NCBI RefSeq assembly: GCF_014873145.1
Contig: NZ_JADBEK010000001.1
Span: forward strand, 7,626,001-7,690,000
Source of the DNA: Nonomuraea angiospora
GTDB taxonomy: Bacteria; Actinomycetota; Actinomycetes; Streptosporangiales; Streptosporangiaceae
DNA length: 64,000 nucleotides
Direction: 5' to 3'
Part shown: positions 28,649-38,453 of the stretch, in pieces
How positions within the stretch are numbered: the first letter of the stretch is position 1
Layout of the letters: each line of letters opens with the position of its first letter
Position numbers and translations under genes: made by a program
The notes under the pieces: model-generated
The model's database searches: none
What the model saw: only the letters and a program-made list of their open reading frames with translations
Told to the model about the DNA's origin: nothing

Positions 28649-28886
28649 TTTACGTCGTGATCGGGCGTCGGGCAGAAAACCCGCTCATCAGGCTGCTGTC
28701 CCTCTGTTGCGTCTGGTCAGGGCCATAGCAGCAGTCAAACCTAGCAGGTTTTGCAGTCCAAGGTCATGGAGCCGCACGGTGATCACCGCCACAAGGCAAA
28801 GTTGCACCTGCGGCATGAGTTATCTCCTGTGAAAGGTGGGATTGTCGTTTCAGGCGGAAGGGCTATTTCCGCGAAAAGGCATCGAC

Positions 28887-29777
28887 ATGTGGATACGTGG
28901 ACCAGTGCGCCTCGCAGTAGTCGCGCTCCTCGGCATTGAGATAACCATAATCGCGCTGGCCTCGGCCGCTTCAGCCGCCACCCACCCCGAAGGGTCGGCT
29001 GCGCCGGACAGCCAAAAATCGGCCGGGTCGGAGGGCTCGGAGTACCAGTCCGGGCCGGACCCGGGCAGGGTCTGGGCGTTCGATCGGCTCATGGCGGCCG
29101 GTGACGAGATCACCGCGACGTCGGGCTGGCCCTTCGGTGACTCGGCCGACGAACAGGAGTGGCCGGCGGACGAGCCGGCCGACGACTGGACGCCGGCCCG
29201 CCGGCGCCGGCCCGCGCAGCTGACGGTCATCGACCCGGCGGCGATGGCGCCGCGATCTCCGGCCGCCAGATCCGCCAAGAGCCGCGTTCGTACCAGGGTG
29301 GCCCGAATGCCCCGGGTACGGCCGCGCGCGGCGCTCAGGCGCTCTGAAGTCGATCTGACGCGGGTCCTGCCGCGCTTCGGGACCATGCCCATGTCCCACG
29401 CCCTGGCCACCGGCTGGCTGAGGAGCGGGGGCGTGCGGATGAAGTCGACCGGCAACTGCTCCAGCAAGCAGGTGCACCACTGCACGTCGCTCGACTCGGT
29501 GCGGACCGGGACCATCGCCCGGATGATCGAGCTGAAGCGTGAGAGCGGCTGCCCGATCATGGTGACGGGCGGCACGGAGGCGGGCCACGCGCCCGGCCAG
29601 TACAGCCACGGCAACGGCTACAAGCTCGACATCTCTCACAACAGCTGCATCGACCGGCACATCACGCGTTACCACGCGAAGGCCGGCGTGCGCAGCGACG
29701 GCGCCCGCCTCTACCGCTCCGGCTCAGGCACCGTCTTCGCCGACGAGAGCGACCACTGGGACATCCTCTTCCGGTGA
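28887..29777 (+). CDS. Secreted M15-like putative metallopeptidase
   Basis: About 296 residues. A signal peptide (residues 1-30, ending ALASAASA) is followed by a long disordered acidic then Arg/Pro-rich linker (about 31-165) and a C-terminal domain with SHGNGYKLDIS and DHWDILF. These match the zinc-ligand pattern HxxGxxxD ... H of M15-type peptidases that trim peptidoglycan, although the final motif differs from the usual ExWH. I start at 28887 because this gives a clean signal peptide; upstream in-frame codons are not supported. I saw no c-di-AMP riboswitch in its leader, although such elements often precede cell-wall hydrolases in actinomycetes. Confidence 0.65.
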   Translation: MWIRGPVRLAVVALLGIEITIIALASAASAATHPEGSAAPDSQKSAGSEGSEYQSGPDPGRVWAFDRLMAAGDEITATSGWPFGDSADEQEWPADEPADDWTPARRRRPAQLTVIDPAAMAPRSPAARSAKSRVRTRVARMPRVRPRAALRRSEVDLTRVLPRFGTMPMSHALATGWLRSGGVRMKSTGNCSSKQVHHCTSLDSVRTGTIARMIELKRESGCPIMVTGGTEAGHAPGQYSHGNGYKLDISHNSCIDRHITRYHAKAGVRSDGARLYRSGSGTVFADESDHWDILFR

Positions 29778-29794
29778 CAGAGCCCGGGTGAGGG

Positions 29795-29885
29795 GACGCC
29801 GCGCGGGAGGCGCACGGCGTCACACCCCTGGACCATCTGGACGGCTTGGACTGACGCCGCGCGGGGAGCGCACGGCGTCACACCC
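29795..29885. repeat. Two 33-bp direct repeats, each with a hairpin
   Basis: Copies at 29795-29827 and 29853-29885 differ only near the loop (GGGAGGC versus GGGGAGC). Each contains GACGCCG ... CGGCGTC, a 7-bp stem with a 13-nt loop. A small hairpin plus a TTTT run follows at about 29881-29899. They lie between two convergent genes and probably act as a tandem bidirectional terminator. Confidence 0.6.
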
Positions 29886-29897
29886 TCCGGGTGGGTT

Positions 29898-30956
29898 TTA
29901 CAGCTCGCCCGCGACCAGCTCAGCGATCTCCGCCGCGTTGAGCGCCGCGCCCTTGCGCAGGTTGTCACCGCACACGAACAGGTCGAGCGTGTTGGGGAAG
30001 TCGATCGCCTGACGGATGCGGCCCACGTAGGTCGGGTCGTTGCCCACCACGTCGAGAGGCGTCGGGTAGACCCCGTTGGCCGGGTCGTCCATGAGGACCA
30101 CCGTCGGCGCCGCCTCCAGCACGCGGTGCGCGTCGGCGACCGTGATCTCGCGCTCGAACCGCGCGTGCACGGCCAGCGAGTGGGTCGTGATCACCGGCAC
30201 GCGCACGCAGGTCGCGGAGAGCTTGAGGTCGGGGATGCCAAGGATCTTGCGGGACTCGTTGCGGAGCTTGAGCTCCTCGGAGGCCCAGCCGCCGTCCTTG
30301 TAGGAGCCGGCCCACGGCACCACGTTGAACGCGATGGGCGCGGGGAACGGCGAGTCGTCGTCCAGCTTGTTGGCCAGCACCTTGCGTACGTCACCGGCCG
30401 CCTGGCCGATCGTGCGGTCGCCCGCCAGCGCCTCGACCTCGTCGTAGAGCCGCGCCGAACCCGCCACGCCGGCGCCCGACACCGCCTGGTAGGAGGCGAC
30501 GACCAGCTCCGTGAGCGTGAACTCGGCGTGCAGCGCCCCCATGGCCGCCATCATCGACAGCGTCGTGCAGTTGGGGGTCGAGATGATGTTGCGCGGCCGG
30601 TTGCGGGCGTCGAGCGGGTTGACCTCGGGCACGACCAGCGGCACGTCCGGCTCCATCCGGAACGTCCCCGACTTGTCGATCACGATCGCGCCGCGCTCGG
30701 CCGCGATCGGCACCCACACCGCCGACACCTCGTCCGGCACGTCGAAGATCGCGATGTCGACGCCGTCGAACACCTCGGGCGCGAGGGCCTGCACCACGAC
30801 GTCCTCACCGCGCACCTGAAGCACCTTGCCCGCCGAACGCGGCGAGGCGACGAGACGGATCTCGCCCCAGATGTCCTCACGCGACGACACGATGTCGCGC
30901 ATGACGGTGCCCACGGCGCCGGTGGCGCCGATCAGGGCGAGAGTAGGCCTGCTCAT
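29898..30956 (-). CDS. asd: Aspartate-semialdehyde dehydrogenase
   Basis: 352 residues. It reduces aspartyl phosphate to aspartate semialdehyde for lysine, methionine, threonine and diaminopimelate. GATGAVG near residue 10 binds NADP, C130 in ISTPNCTT is the catalytic thiol, and [13 protein letters not shown] carries the active-site His. The ATG overlaps the stop of the aspartate kinase gene by 4 bp (ATGA), the standard ask-asd operon of actinomycetes. Confidence 0.97.
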   Translation of the reverse strand: MSRPTLALIGATGAVGTVMRDIVSSREDIWGEIRLVASPRSAGKVLQVRGEDVVVQALAPEVFDGVDIAIFDVPDEVSAVWVPIAAERGAIVIDKSGTFRMEPDVPLVVPEVNPLDARNRPRNIISTPNCTTLSMMAAMGALHAEFTLTELVVASYQAVSGAGVAGSARLYDEVEALAGDRTIGQAAGDVRKVLANKLDDDSPFPAPIAFNVVPWAGSYKDGGWASEELKLRNESRKILGIPDLKLSATCVRVPVITTHSLAVHARFEREITVADAHRVLEAAPTVVLMDDPANGVYPTPLDVVGNDPTYVGRIRQAIDFPNTLDLFVCGDNLRKGAALNAAEIAELVAGEL

Positions 30957-32227
30957 CGTCCACTACCTCCGTACACCACGGCTTCGACCTGGTCGGCGTC
31001 GAGCGAGAACGCGCGGTGGGCGGCCTGCACGGCCGTGTCGACACCGTCCTGCTCGACGACCACTGAGATGCGGATCTCCGAGGTGGAGATCATCTCGATG
31101 TTGACCCCCGCGTCGGCGAGGGCCGCGAAGAACGTCGCCGTGACGCCGGGGTGCGAGCGCATGCCCGCGCCGATCAGCGACACCTTCCCGATCTGGTCGT
31201 CGAAGAGCAGCGACTCGAAACCGATCTGACTCTGGATCTTCTTCAGCGACGACAGCGCCGTCTGGGCGTCGGTCGTCGGCAGCGTGAAGGAGATGTCCGT
31301 GCGGCCCGTGGCCGCGGCCGAGACGTTCTGCACGATCATGTCGATGTTGATCTCGGCGTCGGCCAGCGTTTTGAAGATCGAGGCAGCCTCTCCGACCTTG
31401 TCGGGGACCCCGACAACAGTGATCTTGGCCTCGCTCCGGTCGTGCGCGACGCCGGAGATGATCGGCTGCTCCATCTCGGTTCCTTCGGTGTAAGGGTCGG
31501 AGACGACCCAGGTGCCTTCCTTGGTGCTGAACGAGCTGCGTACGTGAATCGGCAGGTCGAACCGGCGCGCGTACTCGACGCAGCGCAGGTGCAGGATCTT
31601 CGCGCCGCACGCGGCCATCTCCATCATCTCGTCGTACGAGATCCTGGGGATCTGCTTCGCCGCCGGCACGATGCGGGGGTCGGCGGTGTACACGCCGTCG
31701 ACGTCGGTGTAGATCTCGCACACGTCGGCCTGCAGGGCCGCCGCCAGCGCCACCGCCGTGGTATCGGACCCGCCGCGGCCCAGGGTGGTGATGTCCTTGG
31801 TGTCCTGCGAGACGCCCTGGAACCCGGCCACGATCGCGATGTTGCCCTGGTCGATCGCCTCACGGATGCGGCTGGGCGTCACGTCGATGATGCGCGCCTT
31901 GCCGTGGGTCGAGTCGGTGATCACACCTGCCTGCGAACCGGTGAACGAACGGGCCTCGTGGCCGAGGTTGGCGATCGCCATCGCCAGCAGGGCCATCGAG
32001 ATGCGCTCGCCCGAGGTCAGCAGCATGTCGAGCTCGCGGCCCGGGGGCAGCGGCGACACCTGCTCGGCCAGGTCGAGCAGTTCGTCCGTCGTGTCGCCCA
32101 TGGCGGAGACGATCACGACCACGTCGTTGCCGGCTTTTTTCGTCGCGACGATCCGCTGCGCGACCCGCTTGATGCAGGACGCGTCGGCGACGGACGAACC
32201 ACCGTACTTTTGCACAACGAGCGCCAC
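30953..32227 (-). CDS. ask: Aspartate kinase with probable internal beta-subunit start
   Basis: 424 residues, first step of the aspartate pathway. The catalytic domain begins [12 protein letters not shown] and contains [14 protein letters not shown]; two C-terminal ACT domains (about 265-424) mediate lysine/threonine feedback. GTG start with GGGAG 6 nt upstream. At residue 252 an in-frame ATG (31474) has a GAAGGA ribosome site, matching the separate beta subunit known from Corynebacterium glutamicum LysC. Coupled to asd by a 4-bp overlap. Confidence 0.97.
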   Translation of the reverse strand: MALVVQKYGGSSVADASCIKRVAQRIVATKKAGNDVVVIVSAMGDTTDELLDLAEQVSPLPPGRELDMLLTSGERISMALLAMAIANLGHEARSFTGSQAGVITDSTHGKARIIDVTPSRIREAIDQGNIAIVAGFQGVSQDTKDITTLGRGGSDTTAVALAAALQADVCEIYTDVDGVYTADPRIVPAAKQIPRISYDEMMEMAACGAKILHLRCVEYARRFDLPIHVRSSFSTKEGTWVVSDPYTEGTEMEQPIISGVAHDRSEAKITVVGVPDKVGEAASIFKTLADAEINIDMIVQNVSAAATGRTDISFTLPTTDAQTALSSLKKIQSQIGFESLLFDDQIGKVSLIGAGMRSHPGVTATFFAALADAGVNIEMISTSEIRISVVVEQDGVDTAVQAAHRAFSLDADQVEAVVYGGSGR

Positions 32228-32316
32228 GAGAGTCTCCCGGTTTGGAGTGTGAGGTGCCAGTCTACTGGGGGCCTCTCATGGACCGGCTGGTCCGTACCAC
32301 TATCTGGACGATCAGA

Positions 32317-32844
32317 TCAGACGGTGGTCTCCTCGGCGACGTCCAGCCGCGAGTGCGCGGCCAGGGCCTGCAGCGCGCGCATCGCGGCGCCCGCGTGGTT
32401 GCCCCAGGTGTTGAAGTAGGAGTACTGCCACCACCAGAGCGCCTCGTGGGGCCGCCCCGCGTGGTAGTGGCGCAGGCCGTGGATGAGATCTGCGGCGACC
32501 GCGGTCAGATCGTCGGAGAGCCGGTAGGGCGTGACGCCGGTGTCCTTGTACGGGTCGAACACCTCGGCGTAGTCGTCGACCGGCTTCAGCCGCTCGGCCA
32601 GCGCGGTGCGCACGCCGTCGATGTCGGGGTCCTCGCTCATCGCAGGCTCGTAGTTGCCCGAGAGGATCACGTCGCGGTTGGCCCCGAGCTTGGCGCCCGC
32701 CAGGCTGACCTGCGCGACCTCCACCAGCAGCAGCGACCAGATGGCATCGCCGCCCTCACCGCCGGCGACCCTGGTCAGGCCGTCGACGTAGTCCTGCGCA
32801 TGCCCGGCGATCTCTTCAGCCAGCGCACTCCACTGGTCAGACAT
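32317..32844 (-). CDS. DUF5063 family protein
   Basis: 175 residues, soluble, rich in Trp near the C-terminus ([22 protein letters not shown]). The family is known only as DUF5063 and is regularly found between recR and ask in actinomycetes, as here. Its start overlaps the recR stop by 8 bp, so it is translated from the ybaB-recR transcript. No function is known. Confidence 0.85.
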   Translation of the reverse strand: MSDQWSALAEEIAGHAQDYVDGLTRVAGGEGGDAIWSLLLVEVAQVSLAGAKLGANRDVILSGNYEPAMSEDPDIDGVRTALAERLKPVDDYAEVFDPYKDTGVTPYRLSDDLTAVAADLIHGLRHYHAGRPHEALWWWQYSYFNTWGNHAGAAMRALQALAAHSRLDVAEETTV

Positions 32845-33436
32845 CCAGCAGCCTCCGTCCTTCGAACGCGCGGCCCAAGGTCACCTCGTCGGCGTACTCG
32901 AGGTCACCGCCCACAGGCAGACCGCTGGCCAGTCGTGTCACTTTGATGCCCATCGGCTTGACCAGACGGGCGAGGTAGGTAGCCGTCGCCTCGCCCTCGA
33001 GGTTGGGATCGGTGGCGAGGATGAGCTCGGTGACCCGGCCATCCGCCAGACGTGTCATGAGCTCGCGGATGCGCAGGTCGTCGGGGCCGATGCCGTCGAT
33101 CGGGCTGATCGCGCCGCCGAGCACGTGGTACGTGCCGCGGAACTCGCGCGTCTTCTCGATCGCGACGACGTCTTTCGACTCCTCCACCACACATATCACG
33201 TGGGTGTCGCGGCGCGGGTCACGACAGATCCGACACTCTTCCTCAGCGGCCACGTTTCCGCAGACCCGGCAGAAGCGGACCTTCTCCTTGACCTCCAGCA
33301 GCGCGTGCGCCAGCCGCTTGACGTCGGCCGGGTCGGCCGCCAGCAGGTGGAACGCGATCCGCTGGGCGCTCTTGGGACCGACGCCGGGCAGCAGGCCCAG
33401 CTCGTCGATCAGGTTCTGGACGACCCCCTCGTACAT
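32837..33436 (-). CDS. recR: Recombination protein RecR
   Basis: 199 residues. Helix-hairpin-helix [15 protein letters not shown], a C4 zinc finger (CRVCGN ... CRIC, residues about 56-71) and a Toprim domain with the [12 protein letters not shown] strand are all present. RecR with RecO loads RecA at gaps. It begins 2 bp after the ybaB stop. Confidence 0.96.
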   Translation of the reverse strand: MYEGVVQNLIDELGLLPGVGPKSAQRIAFHLLAADPADVKRLAHALLEVKEKVRFCRVCGNVAAEEECRICRDPRRDTHVICVVEESKDVVAIEKTREFRGTYHVLGGAISPIDGIGPDDLRIRELMTRLADGRVTELILATDPNLEGEATATYLARLVKPMGIKVTRLASGLPVGGDLEYADEVTLGRAFEGRRLLDV

Positions 33437-33438
33437 GC

Positions 33439-33789
33439 CTAGAACCCTGGCAACTGTCCGAGGCCGCCGCCACCCAGCCCCTGGGCCAGCGGGCCGAGCT
33501 TCTCCTGCTGCAGATCGGCCGCCGCGCGGACGGCGTCGCGGACGGCCGCGATCACCAGGTCGGCGATCGTGTCCGCGGTGTCCTGCGCGTCCCCGGAGTC
33601 GATCACACTCGGGTCGATCTTGAGCTCCAGCAGCTCGCCCGAGCCGTTGACCACGGCCGTGACAAGGCCACCGCCCGATGAGCCCTCGATCTGCGCGTCG
33701 TTGAGCTCCTGCTGGGCGCTCACAAGCTGCTGCTGCATGAGCTGGGCCTGCTCCAGCAGCTGCTGCAGGTTGACATCCCCTGGGTTCAC
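33439..33789 (-). CDS. ybaB: YbaB/EbfC nucleoid-associated protein
   Basis: 116 residues. The family core [47 protein letters not shown] and [17 protein letters not shown] is complete; the C-terminus is Gly-rich. It binds DNA as a dimer and usually lies between dnaX and recR. The GTG at 33789 has GAGGAG 9 nt upstream; a longer open frame upstream is not used. Confidence 0.93.
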   Translation of the reverse strand: MNPGDVNLQQLLEQAQLMQQQLVSAQQELNDAQIEGSSGGGLVTAVVNGSGELLELKIDPSVIDSGDAQDTADTIADLVIAAVRDAVRAAADLQQEKLGPLAQGLGGGGLGQLPGF

Positions 33790-34098
33790 CGTCGTGCGCT
33801 CCTCGTGGCTCCGATTCTTGACTGCCACGAGCCTACGGGGTTTGAGCGTCGTCCTGTACTGGTGCGGCCCTACCTGGGATGTTTTTTGGCCGGATCTCGG
33901 CCCCCCTCCAGCGTCCGAGACCCGGCCACCACGTCGGCGGAGCGGCCGCACCACGCCGACGCGTTGCCACAAGAAGTTAGCGACCCGAACGTTGCACACA
34001 CGTTGCGTTCATTCAATCACCCTCCGCAATCCCCCTTAGGGGGTTGCGCGGGACCACCCGCAAGACGGATGCTCTTTGTTGACTACTTGGAGTGACCG
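33790..34098. promoter_or_regulatory. Divergent promoter region with GTTGC repeats and hairpin
   Basis: 309 bp between ybaB and the GAF regulator. ACGTTGC occurs at 33989-33995 and 34000-34006 (11-bp period), and CGCAA ... TTGCG arms flank a CCCCC-TTA-GGGGG hairpin at 34025-34048. The repeated GTTGC/GCAAC half-sites suggest a DNA-binding site, possibly for the GAF regulator itself. No gene seen here. Confidence 0.45.
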
Positions 34099-35508
34099 AT
34101 GAGTTACGCAGACCTCGACGCGTACTCGCGCCTGCTACGCGGAGCGCACGAGGCGGCGGCGGCCGGCCGCGTGCCGCCGGAGCCGCCCCGCCGCCTGATC
34201 ACCGCCTCCTGGCAGCGGTCGCTGGAGGCCGGCATCGACCCTGAGGGCGAGAGCGCGCCCCTGGTCTACGACCTTCCCGACATCGAGGACGTCCGTCAGG
34301 CGCACCCGTTGCGGCCGCTGCTGCCCCTCATCGCCCAGACGCTGTCCGCCCTGGCCGACGAGGTCCTGATCGTCACCGACGACGACGGGCGGGTGCTGTG
34401 GCGCGAGGGCAACCGCGCGATCATGCGCCGGGCAGACCAGATCGGTCTGGCCGACGGGCACCAGTGGGCCGAGGGCACGGTCGGCACCAACGGCATCGGC
34501 ACCGCGCTCGAAGCGGGCCGGCCCGTACACGTCTACTCCGAGGAGCACCACATGCGGGTGCTGCACATCTGGTCGTGCAGCGCCGCCCCGATCACCGACC
34601 CGGACTCGGGCCAGATCGTCGGCTGCGTCGACGTCAGCGGCACCTCGCGCAGCCTGCACCCCGCGACCGTCGCGCTGGTCGCCGCCACGGCCAAGCTCAC
34701 CGAGACCCAGCTCGCGCTGCGCATGCACGAACGCGACGAGCGCCTGCGCCGCCGCTTCGAGTCCCTGCGCGGCCGGCCCGGCGTCCTGCTGTCGGGCACC
34801 GGCCGCGTGCTCTGCGGCGACCCGGCCGGCTCCCTGGGCGAGCGCATCCGCCTGTCCGGCCCGCGGGTGATCCTCCGGGACGGCTCCGCCGCCGTGCTGG
34901 AGCCGTTCTCCGACGGCTTCCTCCTGCGTCTCACCCCTTCCGCGGCGCCTCCCACGCTCGCCCTGTCCTTCCTCGGCGAGGGGCAGCCCGTGGCCACGTT
35001 CGGCGAGCTCGACCGGCCGCTCTCGCTCCGGCACGCCGAGATCCTGACCCTGCTCGCGCTGCATCCGCACGGGCTGACGGCCGAGCAGCTCTCGTTCCGC
35101 CTCTACGGCGACGCCGGCAATCCGGTGACCATCAGGGCGGAGATCCACCGGCTGCGTACCCAGCTCGGGGAGGCCATCGCGGCCAAGCCGTACCGGCTGA
35201 CCTGCCCGCTGGAGGCCGACTTCCTGGAGGTCCGCCGCCACCTGTCGGCCAACGACTCGCGCGCGCTGGCCCGCGCGTACCGCGGCCCGCTGCTGCTCCG
35301 CTCGGAGTCGCCGGAGATCCGCCGCGAGCGGGACGAGCTGGAGGCGCAGGTGCGTGTGTGCCTGCTGCGGCACGGGTCGCCGGAGGAGCTGTGGACGTAC
35401 GCGCAGACGTGCAGCGGCCGTGACGACTACGAGGTCCTGGAACGCCTGGCCGCCCTCCCCTCCACCGACCCCCGCTCCGCAGCCGCCCGCTCCCGCCTCT
35501 GCCCCTGA
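34099..35508 (+). CDS. GAF-domain transcriptional regulator with C-terminal winged helix
   Basis: 469 residues. An N-terminal segment similar to AcoR-type activators (SWQRSLEAGIDPE) is followed by a GAF domain (about 70-210, with GTNGIGTALEAGRPV and the metal/haem-like IWSCSAAPI) and, after a middle domain, a helix-turn-helix near 315-360 (HGLTAEQLSFRLYGD, HRLRTQLGEAI). There is no AAA+ sigma-54 domain, which fits sigma-54-less actinobacteria. It lies between dnaX and ybaB on the opposite strand and is absent from that position in the usual layout. GGAG lies 7 nt before the ATG. The signal sensed is unknown. Confidence 0.85.
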   Translation: MSYADLDAYSRLLRGAHEAAAAGRVPPEPPRRLITASWQRSLEAGIDPEGESAPLVYDLPDIEDVRQAHPLRPLLPLIAQTLSALADEVLIVTDDDGRVLWREGNRAIMRRADQIGLADGHQWAEGTVGTNGIGTALEAGRPVHVYSEEHHMRVLHIWSCSAAPITDPDSGQIVGCVDVSGTSRSLHPATVALVAATAKLTETQLALRMHERDERLRRRFESLRGRPGVLLSGTGRVLCGDPAGSLGERIRLSGPRVILRDGSAAVLEPFSDGFLLRLTPSAAPPTLALSFLGEGQPVATFGELDRPLSLRHAEILTLLALHPHGLTAEQLSFRLYGDAGNPVTIRAEIHRLRTQLGEAIAAKPYRLTCPLEADFLEVRRHLSANDSRALARAYRGPLLLRSESPEIRRERDELEAQVRVCLLRHGSPEELWTYAQTCSGRDDYEVLERLAALPSTDPRSAAARSRLCP

Positions 35509-35669
35509 CCCTCAGCCGCACTCTCAGGCACGCCCTTGGGCACGGTCTCAGACGCGGCCGGGGCGCTCTCAGGCACGGTCTCAGTCTCAGGTGTGGTCTT
35601 ACTCGCCCGCCGCAACCTCGAGCGCCATCGGTAGCCGTCACCGGGCAGGCGCGGCCCTTTCGGGGCGTC

Positions 35670-38096
35670 TCAGGTGTGGTCGATCTCGCCGATCACCTGG
35701 GCGCCGAGCTCGCGCTCCAGCAGTGCCATTCCGGAGACCGCGTCCACGTCGGCGTCGGCGTCGTTCAGGGGGTCGACCTCGTCCGACTCCGGCCCCTTGT
35801 TGCGGGCGGGGACGGTCTCCGGCCAGGCCGCCGCACCGCCACGGGCGGCCGGAACGCGCGGACCCGCCTGAGCCGCGGCCCGCGCCGCCGACCTCGCGGC
35901 GGCCAGCCCGCTGCCGACCGCGACGGCGGAGACGGTGTTCGTGGGGTCGGGGCCCGGCGGTGAGCCGGGGCTGACGTCGTCGGGAGCATCGGGCCAGGAC
36001 TCGTCCGTGGTCTGACGGCCAGTGGATCCCGCCGCAGGGTGGCCTGGGCCCGCCTCCTGGGCGTCCCCGTCCTCGTGGGACCCGCCGTGGGAGGCCGTAC
36101 GGCCCTGGGAAACATGCGCCCCCGACTGGGCACCCGGCCCACCCTGGGCACCGGCGGATCCGGCCATCCCGGAGGCAGCAGAATGCGGACCGGCCGAGCC
36201 GGGCGCCGCGCCGTGACCTCCCGCGGGACCACCATGTGGGGCGCCGTGACCTCCCGCCGGACCACCATGCGCCGCCGGACCACCGGGCGCCGGCGGACGG
36301 GGAGCACCCCGGGAAGCGGAGCCTCCACCAGGGGCCGGGGAGCCGCCGACGACCGCCTCGACGCGCCACGTACCGCCGAGCACGTCGCCGAGCGCCCCGG
36401 CCACGACGGCGTCCTTGCCGCCACCCGTGAAGTTCTTCATCGCGCCGACCTGGGTGAAGCCCAGCGTGACGACGTTGCCTTCCACGCCCACGACCTGGGC
36501 GTTGGTGCTCACGTTCGCCCAGACGACGATGCTGCGCTGCTTGAGCGAGGCCAGCACGGCCGCCCACTGCGCCTGAATGGCCCCCGCCCCACTCCCGGTG
36601 GGAGCGCCACCCCCGGCGGGCGCGCCGCCACTGGACTGTCCGGCACCGCTTCCCGCCACTGGGGCCGCCTGCGCCACGGAAGGCGAACCGGGACGAGCCG
36701 GCTCAGGCCAGTCGTCACCCCCCGCCGCCGCACCGGCACCGGCGACGGCCGAACCCTGACCGGACGAGGCACCCGCCTGAGAGCCGGGCACCGCCCCAGA
36801 CCCAGCCGCAGAACCCGTACCGGCTCCCCCGGAAACGGGCGGGATGGAAACCGGCGGGACAGACGCCACCGAAGGGACCGAAGGGGCAGAAGGGACTGGT
36901 GGAGCAGCGACCCTGGCAGCGGCGGCCATCTGCGCGACAGCCCCACCACGCTCCAGCCGCTCGATACGGGCGAGCAACGCCTCCTCACCCTGCGCGGCCC
37001 CCGGGAGCAGGACGCGCGCGCACATCAGCTCCAGCAGCAGCCGAGGCGAGGTGGCCCCGCGCATCTCGGTGAGACCGGCGTTGAAGACCTCGGCCGCGCG
37101 GGTGAGCTCCGCCGGGCCCATCGAGGCGGCCTGCTGAACCAGGCGCTCCAGCTCGTCGGCGGGCCGGTCGAGCAGCCCGCTCGACGCCGCCTCGGGGACG
37201 TTCGCCAGGATGACCAGGTCACGGAAGCGTTCGAGCAGGTCGGAGGCGAAGCGGCGGGGATCGTGGCCGCCCTCGATCACCCGGTTGACCGCGTGGAACA
37301 CCTGCCCGCCGTCACGCGCCGCGAACGCGTTGACGACCTCGTCGAGCAGGTCGCCGTCGGTGTAGCCGAGCAGGGAGACGGCCTTGGCATAGGTGATGCC
37401 GTCCTCCTCTGCCCCGGCGAGGAGCTGGTCGAGGATCGACAGCGAGTCACGCGCCGAGCCCGCGCCCGCCCGTACGACGAGGGGCAGCGCGGTGGGCTCG
37501 AAGGGCACGCTCTCGGAGGTGAGGATCTCCTCCAGCAGCCCGCGGAGCGTCGCGGGCGGCATCAGCCTGAACGGGTAGTGGTGGGTACGCGACTTGATCG
37601 TGCCGATGACCTTTTCCGGCTCGGTCGTCGCGAAGATGAACTTCAGGTGCGGCGGGGGCTCCTCGACGAGCTTGAGCAGCGCGTTGAAACCCTCCCGGGT
37701 CACCATGTGCGCCTCGTCGATGATGTAGATCTTGTAGCGCGCGGAGACGGGGGCGAAGAACGCCCGCTCACGCAGGTCGCGCGCGTCGTCCACGCCACCG
37801 TGCGAGGCGGCGTCGATCTCGATGACGTCGAGGTGGCCAGGACCGGTCGGGGCGAGCGCGACACACGACTCGCAGACCCCGCACGGGTCAGGCGTCGGAC
37901 CCTGCTCGCAGTTGAGGGAGCGCGCCAGGATGCGCGCGCTGGAGGTCTTGCCGCACCCGCGGGGGCCGCTGAACAGGTAGGCATGGTTGATCCGCCCCGT
38001 ACGCAACGCCTGCCGCAGCGGGTCTGTGACGTGCTCCTGACCCTTGACCTCGGCGAACGTCCCGGGCCGATACTTGCGGTAAAGCGCAAGGCTCAT
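35670..38096 (-). CDS. dnaX: DNA polymerase III subunit gamma/tau
   Basis: 808 residues. The N-terminal AAA+ clamp-loader module has GPRGCGKTSSAR (Walker A), a C4 zinc module (CEQGPTPDPCGVCESC) and IYIIDEAHMVT. After about residue 370 comes a long Pro/Gly/Ala/Ser-rich low-complexity region interrupted by a tau-like domain around 500-600 (IQAQWAAVLASLKQRS), then repeats of GGPAGGHGA and an acidic tail. Actinobacterial DnaX is generally long, and I saw no slippery site for a gamma form. It follows the SRP RNA gene by 38 bp. Confidence 0.95.
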   Translation of the reverse strand: MSLALYRKYRPGTFAEVKGQEHVTDPLRQALRTGRINHAYLFSGPRGCGKTSSARILARSLNCEQGPTPDPCGVCESCVALAPTGPGHLDVIEIDAASHGGVDDARDLRERAFFAPVSARYKIYIIDEAHMVTREGFNALLKLVEEPPPHLKFIFATTEPEKVIGTIKSRTHHYPFRLMPPATLRGLLEEILTSESVPFEPTALPLVVRAGAGSARDSLSILDQLLAGAEEDGITYAKAVSLLGYTDGDLLDEVVNAFAARDGGQVFHAVNRVIEGGHDPRRFASDLLERFRDLVILANVPEAASSGLLDRPADELERLVQQAASMGPAELTRAAEVFNAGLTEMRGATSPRLLLELMCARVLLPGAAQGEEALLARIERLERGGAVAQMAAAARVAAPPVPSAPSVPSVASVPPVSIPPVSGGAGTGSAAGSGAVPGSQAGASSGQGSAVAGAGAAAGGDDWPEPARPGSPSVAQAAPVAGSGAGQSSGGAPAGGGAPTGSGAGAIQAQWAAVLASLKQRSIVVWANVSTNAQVVGVEGNVVTLGFTQVGAMKNFTGGGKDAVVAGALGDVLGGTWRVEAVVGGSPAPGGGSASRGAPRPPAPGGPAAHGGPAGGHGAPHGGPAGGHGAAPGSAGPHSAASGMAGSAGAQGGPGAQSGAHVSQGRTASHGGSHEDGDAQEAGPGHPAAGSTGRQTTDESWPDAPDDVSPGSPPGPDPTNTVSAVAVGSGLAAARSAARAAAQAGPRVPAARGGAAAWPETVPARNKGPESDEVDPLNDADADVDAVSGMALLERELGAQVIGEIDHT

Positions 38097-38133
38097 GCGA
38101 CCATCCCGCCTGCGAGGGGGCTCTCAACGAAGA

Positions 38134-38220
38134 GACCCCTCGCACACCCGCCAGAGCCCGCTTATCCTTGCTGCCTTCCGGCCCTGGGGAGGTTCACAGG
38201 ATGACGCCGCGCGAGGGGTC
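38134..38220 (-). ncRNA. ffs: Signal recognition particle RNA, small bacterial type
   Basis: Read on the minus strand, it contains the conserved SRP core with GGAAGGCAGCAAGGAUAAG and GUGAACC nearby, closed by the long stem GACCCCTCGC / GCGAGGGGTC at the ends (38211-38220 with 38134-38143). The RNA binds Ffh to target proteins to the membrane. Ends may extend a few bases. The location just upstream of dnaX is usual. Confidence 0.93.
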
Positions 38221-38309
38221 CCTGCACAGTCTAGCCGGATGCTGCAGTGCTTGCTCCACACCGGAAAAGGTGGTCTGCACACGTCCAGAAGTCCGGTAAG
38301 CTCGTCGGC

Positions 38310-38394
38310 GGAGGATTCGCCTAGTGGCCGAGGGCGCACGCTTGGAAAGCGTGTATAGGGCAACCTATCAGGGGTTCAAATCCCCTATCCTCCG
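38310..38394 (+). tRNA. tRNA-Ser (anticodon GGA)
   Basis: 85 nt with a long variable arm as expected for serine. Acceptor GGAGGAT pairs with ATCCTCC, discriminator G, no encoded CCA. The anticodon loop CTTGGAAAG reads UCC/UCU codons. Its 3' end is next to a broken integrase gene, so it is the likely integration site of a mobile element. Confidence 0.97.
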
Positions 38395-38415
38395 CGCCTG
38401 GTTGAGGCAGTAAAC

Positions 38416-38453
38416 GCGAAGGGGCCGACCCCATCCAAGTCGGCCCCTTTCGC
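38416..38453 (+). terminator. Terminator after tRNA-Ser
   Basis: GCGAAGGGGCCGAC (38416-38429) pairs with GTCGGCCCCTTTCGC (38439-38453), with one bulged T. It stops the tRNA transcript and may serve the opposite-strand integrase remnant as well. Confidence 0.8.

Noticed and set aside
28649..28886. Possible c-di-AMP riboswitch before the M15-like gene
   Set aside because: I looked for the conserved core of that riboswitch and did not find it.
35509..35669. Short repeats CTCTCAGGCACG after the GAF gene
   Set aside because: Only two imperfect copies, no structure or gene; probably local duplication.
36039..38204. 721-codon plus-strand open frame over dnaX
   Set aside because: Antisense to intact dnaX and the SRP RNA; no motif.
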